From Colimorpha sp045639845 (GTDB lineage: Bacteria > Bacteroidota > Bacteroidia > Bacteroidales > P3), in NCBI GenBank assembly GCA_045639845.1, contig JAZUDW010000108.1, positions 1-7,316 of the forward strand: 7,316 nucleotides of DNA, given 5' to 3'. The notes below the pieces were generated by a model. That model was not told where the DNA came from and did not search any database. It saw only the letters and a program-made list of their open reading frames with translations. Both the position numbers and the translations under genes were made by a program. Shown here one piece after another: positions 6,261 through 7,316 of this stretch. Position 1 is the first letter of the stretch; every line of letters starts with the position of its first letter.

Positions 6261-6281
6261 TTCTATCTATGAATGATAGAA
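6261..6281 (-). other. Small hairpin just after the ftcD stop codon
   Basis: TTCTATC (6261-6267) and GATAGAA (6275-6281) form a perfect 7-bp stem with a 7-base loop, 10 bases downstream of the ftcD stop on the minus strand. No T-run follows. It may protect the mRNA 3' end together with the main terminator, or be chance in AT-rich sequence. Confidence 0.35.
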
Positions 6282-6291
6282 CCCTACAGGT

Positions 6292-7316
6292 TTAGAGGTT
6301 GATTTTCTCATTAACCATCACGAGGATCTCAGCTTCAAGTTTCTGAGCACTCTCTTCGAGAGCTGCAGTCTTGGCCAAGATATCGTTTTTGAAAGCTTCG
6401 TCTTTCAAGCTGGAAGCGTTGATGCGAACATTGAGGCCGGCACCCATAACAGCACTACGAGCACAGAGAGCACCCACGCCAGCATCGGTAACACTGTTGG
6501 GGTTGCCAATCTCTACCATAGCACGGATAAGGTCGAACGACTCCATAGCTTTGTTCATCGTACGGAAAGGTACTTCGGTAGCATACTTGGTAGCATCCTG
6601 GATAGCAGCGGTACGAGCAGCTTTCTCTTCGTCGGTTTTCTTAGGAAGACCGAAGGCATTCATAATCTTATTGAAGGCATTGGTGTCTTCGTCAACAAGG
6701 TGGAGCAGTTCATTTTTGATAGCCTGACCCTTTTCAGCCCACTGAGAGAAAGTCTCCCACTGGTCGTCCCAACCAGGTTTATGAGAAGAGAGGTTGGCAA
6801 CCATAGTAGCCAGCGAAGCAGCCAAAGCACCCAGATATGCACTTACAGAGCCGCCACCGGGAGCAGGACTCTCGCTTGCAGTCTCTTCAGCGAAACCAGT
6901 GCAGGTAAGGTCAACGAGTTTCTTCTGACTGTTGTCCTCAATGAGGTATTCAATAACTTTCTCTTTGGCGTTGAAAGGTTTGAGGTCGTCGAGGCCCATA
7001 GACTTAACAGCGATCTTGATGATCTCGTCCTCGCTGATACCGAGGCTACGCTGCTGTTTAGCCAAATAGTATTTACCAGCATCGATAAGTACGCTCTTGG
7101 GGATAAGACCTACGATCTCGGCACCAGTAACGCGTACGCCACGGGCAGCAGCCTTGGCGCATACCTCGTCGAAGCAAACATGAACGGGAGCAACCTTGAT
7201 GCTGGTGATGTTCATAGATACTTGAGCAATGCCGTAATCTTCGATATACCAACCGATGGCCTTGGTGCCTTTGAGGGTACCGGGTATCATGATGGTATTG
7301 CCATTCTCATCTTTCA
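6292..7316 (-). CDS. ftcD: Glutamate formiminotransferase-cyclodeaminase, 5' end outside window
   Basis: FTCD is a bifunctional cytoplasmic enzyme of histidine breakdown: it moves the formimino group of N-formimino-glutamate to tetrahydrofolate, releasing glutamate, then deaminates the product to 5,10-methenyl-tetrahydrofolate. The window holds about 340 C-terminal residues. The frame stays open past the ATG at 7290 to the edge (KDENGNTIMIPGTLKG), so that ATG is internal. Counting from that Met, the rest of the formiminotransferase domain (KAIGWYIEDYGIAQVSMN at 10-27, VTGAEIVGLIP at 54-64) runs to about residue 115. The cyclodeaminase domain starts at about 124, with its signature SPAPGGGSVSAYLGALAASL (141-160) and EIGNPNSVTDAGVGAL further on. 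The stop is TAA at 6294-6292. The fusion of both domains resembles the vertebrate enzyme and is usual in Bacteroidales. Other hut genes may lie outside the window. Confidence 0.95.
   Translation of the reverse strand, partial: KDENGNTIMIPGTLKGTKAIGWYIEDYGIAQVSMNITSIKVAPVHVCFDEVCAKAAARGVRVTGAEIVGLIPKSVLIDAGKYYLAKQQRSLGISEDEIIKIAVKSMGLDDLKPFNAKEKVIEYLIEDNSQKKLVDLTCTGFAEETASESPAPGGGSVSAYLGALAASLATMVANLSSHKPGWDDQWETFSQWAEKGQAIKNELLHLVDEDTNAFNKIMNAFGLPKKTDEEKAARTAAIQDATKYATEVPFRTMNKAMESFDLIRAMVEIGNPNSVTDAGVGALCARSAVMGAGLNVRINASSLKDEAFKNDILAKTAALEESAQKLEAEILVMVNEKINL

Overview
The window looks like a chromosomal segment from a member of the Bacteroidales, possibly Prevotella-like; the genus is a guess. 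Three things point there: start codons preceded by A-rich leaders rather than Shine-Dalgarno sequences, a textbook Bacteroidetes promoter (TTTG, 20 nt, TATTTTTG) upstream of the pruA-like gene, and two Bacteroidetes-style lipoprotein signal peptides. Base composition looks even across the window. I see no mobile element, tRNA, rRNA or CRISPR array.

Layout. Positions 1-344 hold the 3' end of glyA (serine hydroxymethyltransferase), closed by a strong terminator. A 264-base gap containing a striking nested palindrome leads into a run of four + strand genes: a lipid-anchored YiiX-type (permuted NlpC/P60) cysteine hydrolase (609-1277), a flavin-reductase-like FMN-binding protein (1336-1899), a beta-class carbonic anhydrase (2001-2549), and a membrane-anchored metallo-beta-lactamase-fold hydrolase resembling NAPE-PLD (2572-3594). 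The last two are only 22 bases apart and are very probably co-transcribed. A bidirectional terminator separates this run from a small, convergent, uncharacterised Ser/Thr/Asn-rich lipoprotein gene (3797-4231, minus). That gene and the pruA-like gene (4476-6110, plus) diverge from a shared 244-base region with overlapping opposed promoters. Two convergent terminators then lie between pruA and the 3' end of ftcD (minus, 6292 to the window edge), a formiminotransferase-cyclodeaminase whose start is outside the window.

How the genes work together. FTCD (last step of histidine breakdown) and P5C dehydrogenase (last step of proline breakdown) both end in glutamate, and FTCD and GlyA both feed the tetrahydrofolate one-carbon pool. 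This suggests an amino-acid catabolism neighbourhood, but the genes are in separate transcription units, so functional coupling is inference. The middle block mixes envelope proteins (lipoprotein hydrolase, NAPE-PLD-like enzyme) with soluble enzymes.

Most of the window is recognisable metabolism. I found no convincing new multi-gene system. The least explained parts are the NAPE-PLD-like/carbonic anhydrase pair, the small lipoprotein with its opposed promoter, the palindrome at 405-460, and the stem-loop ahead of the carbonic anhydrase gene.
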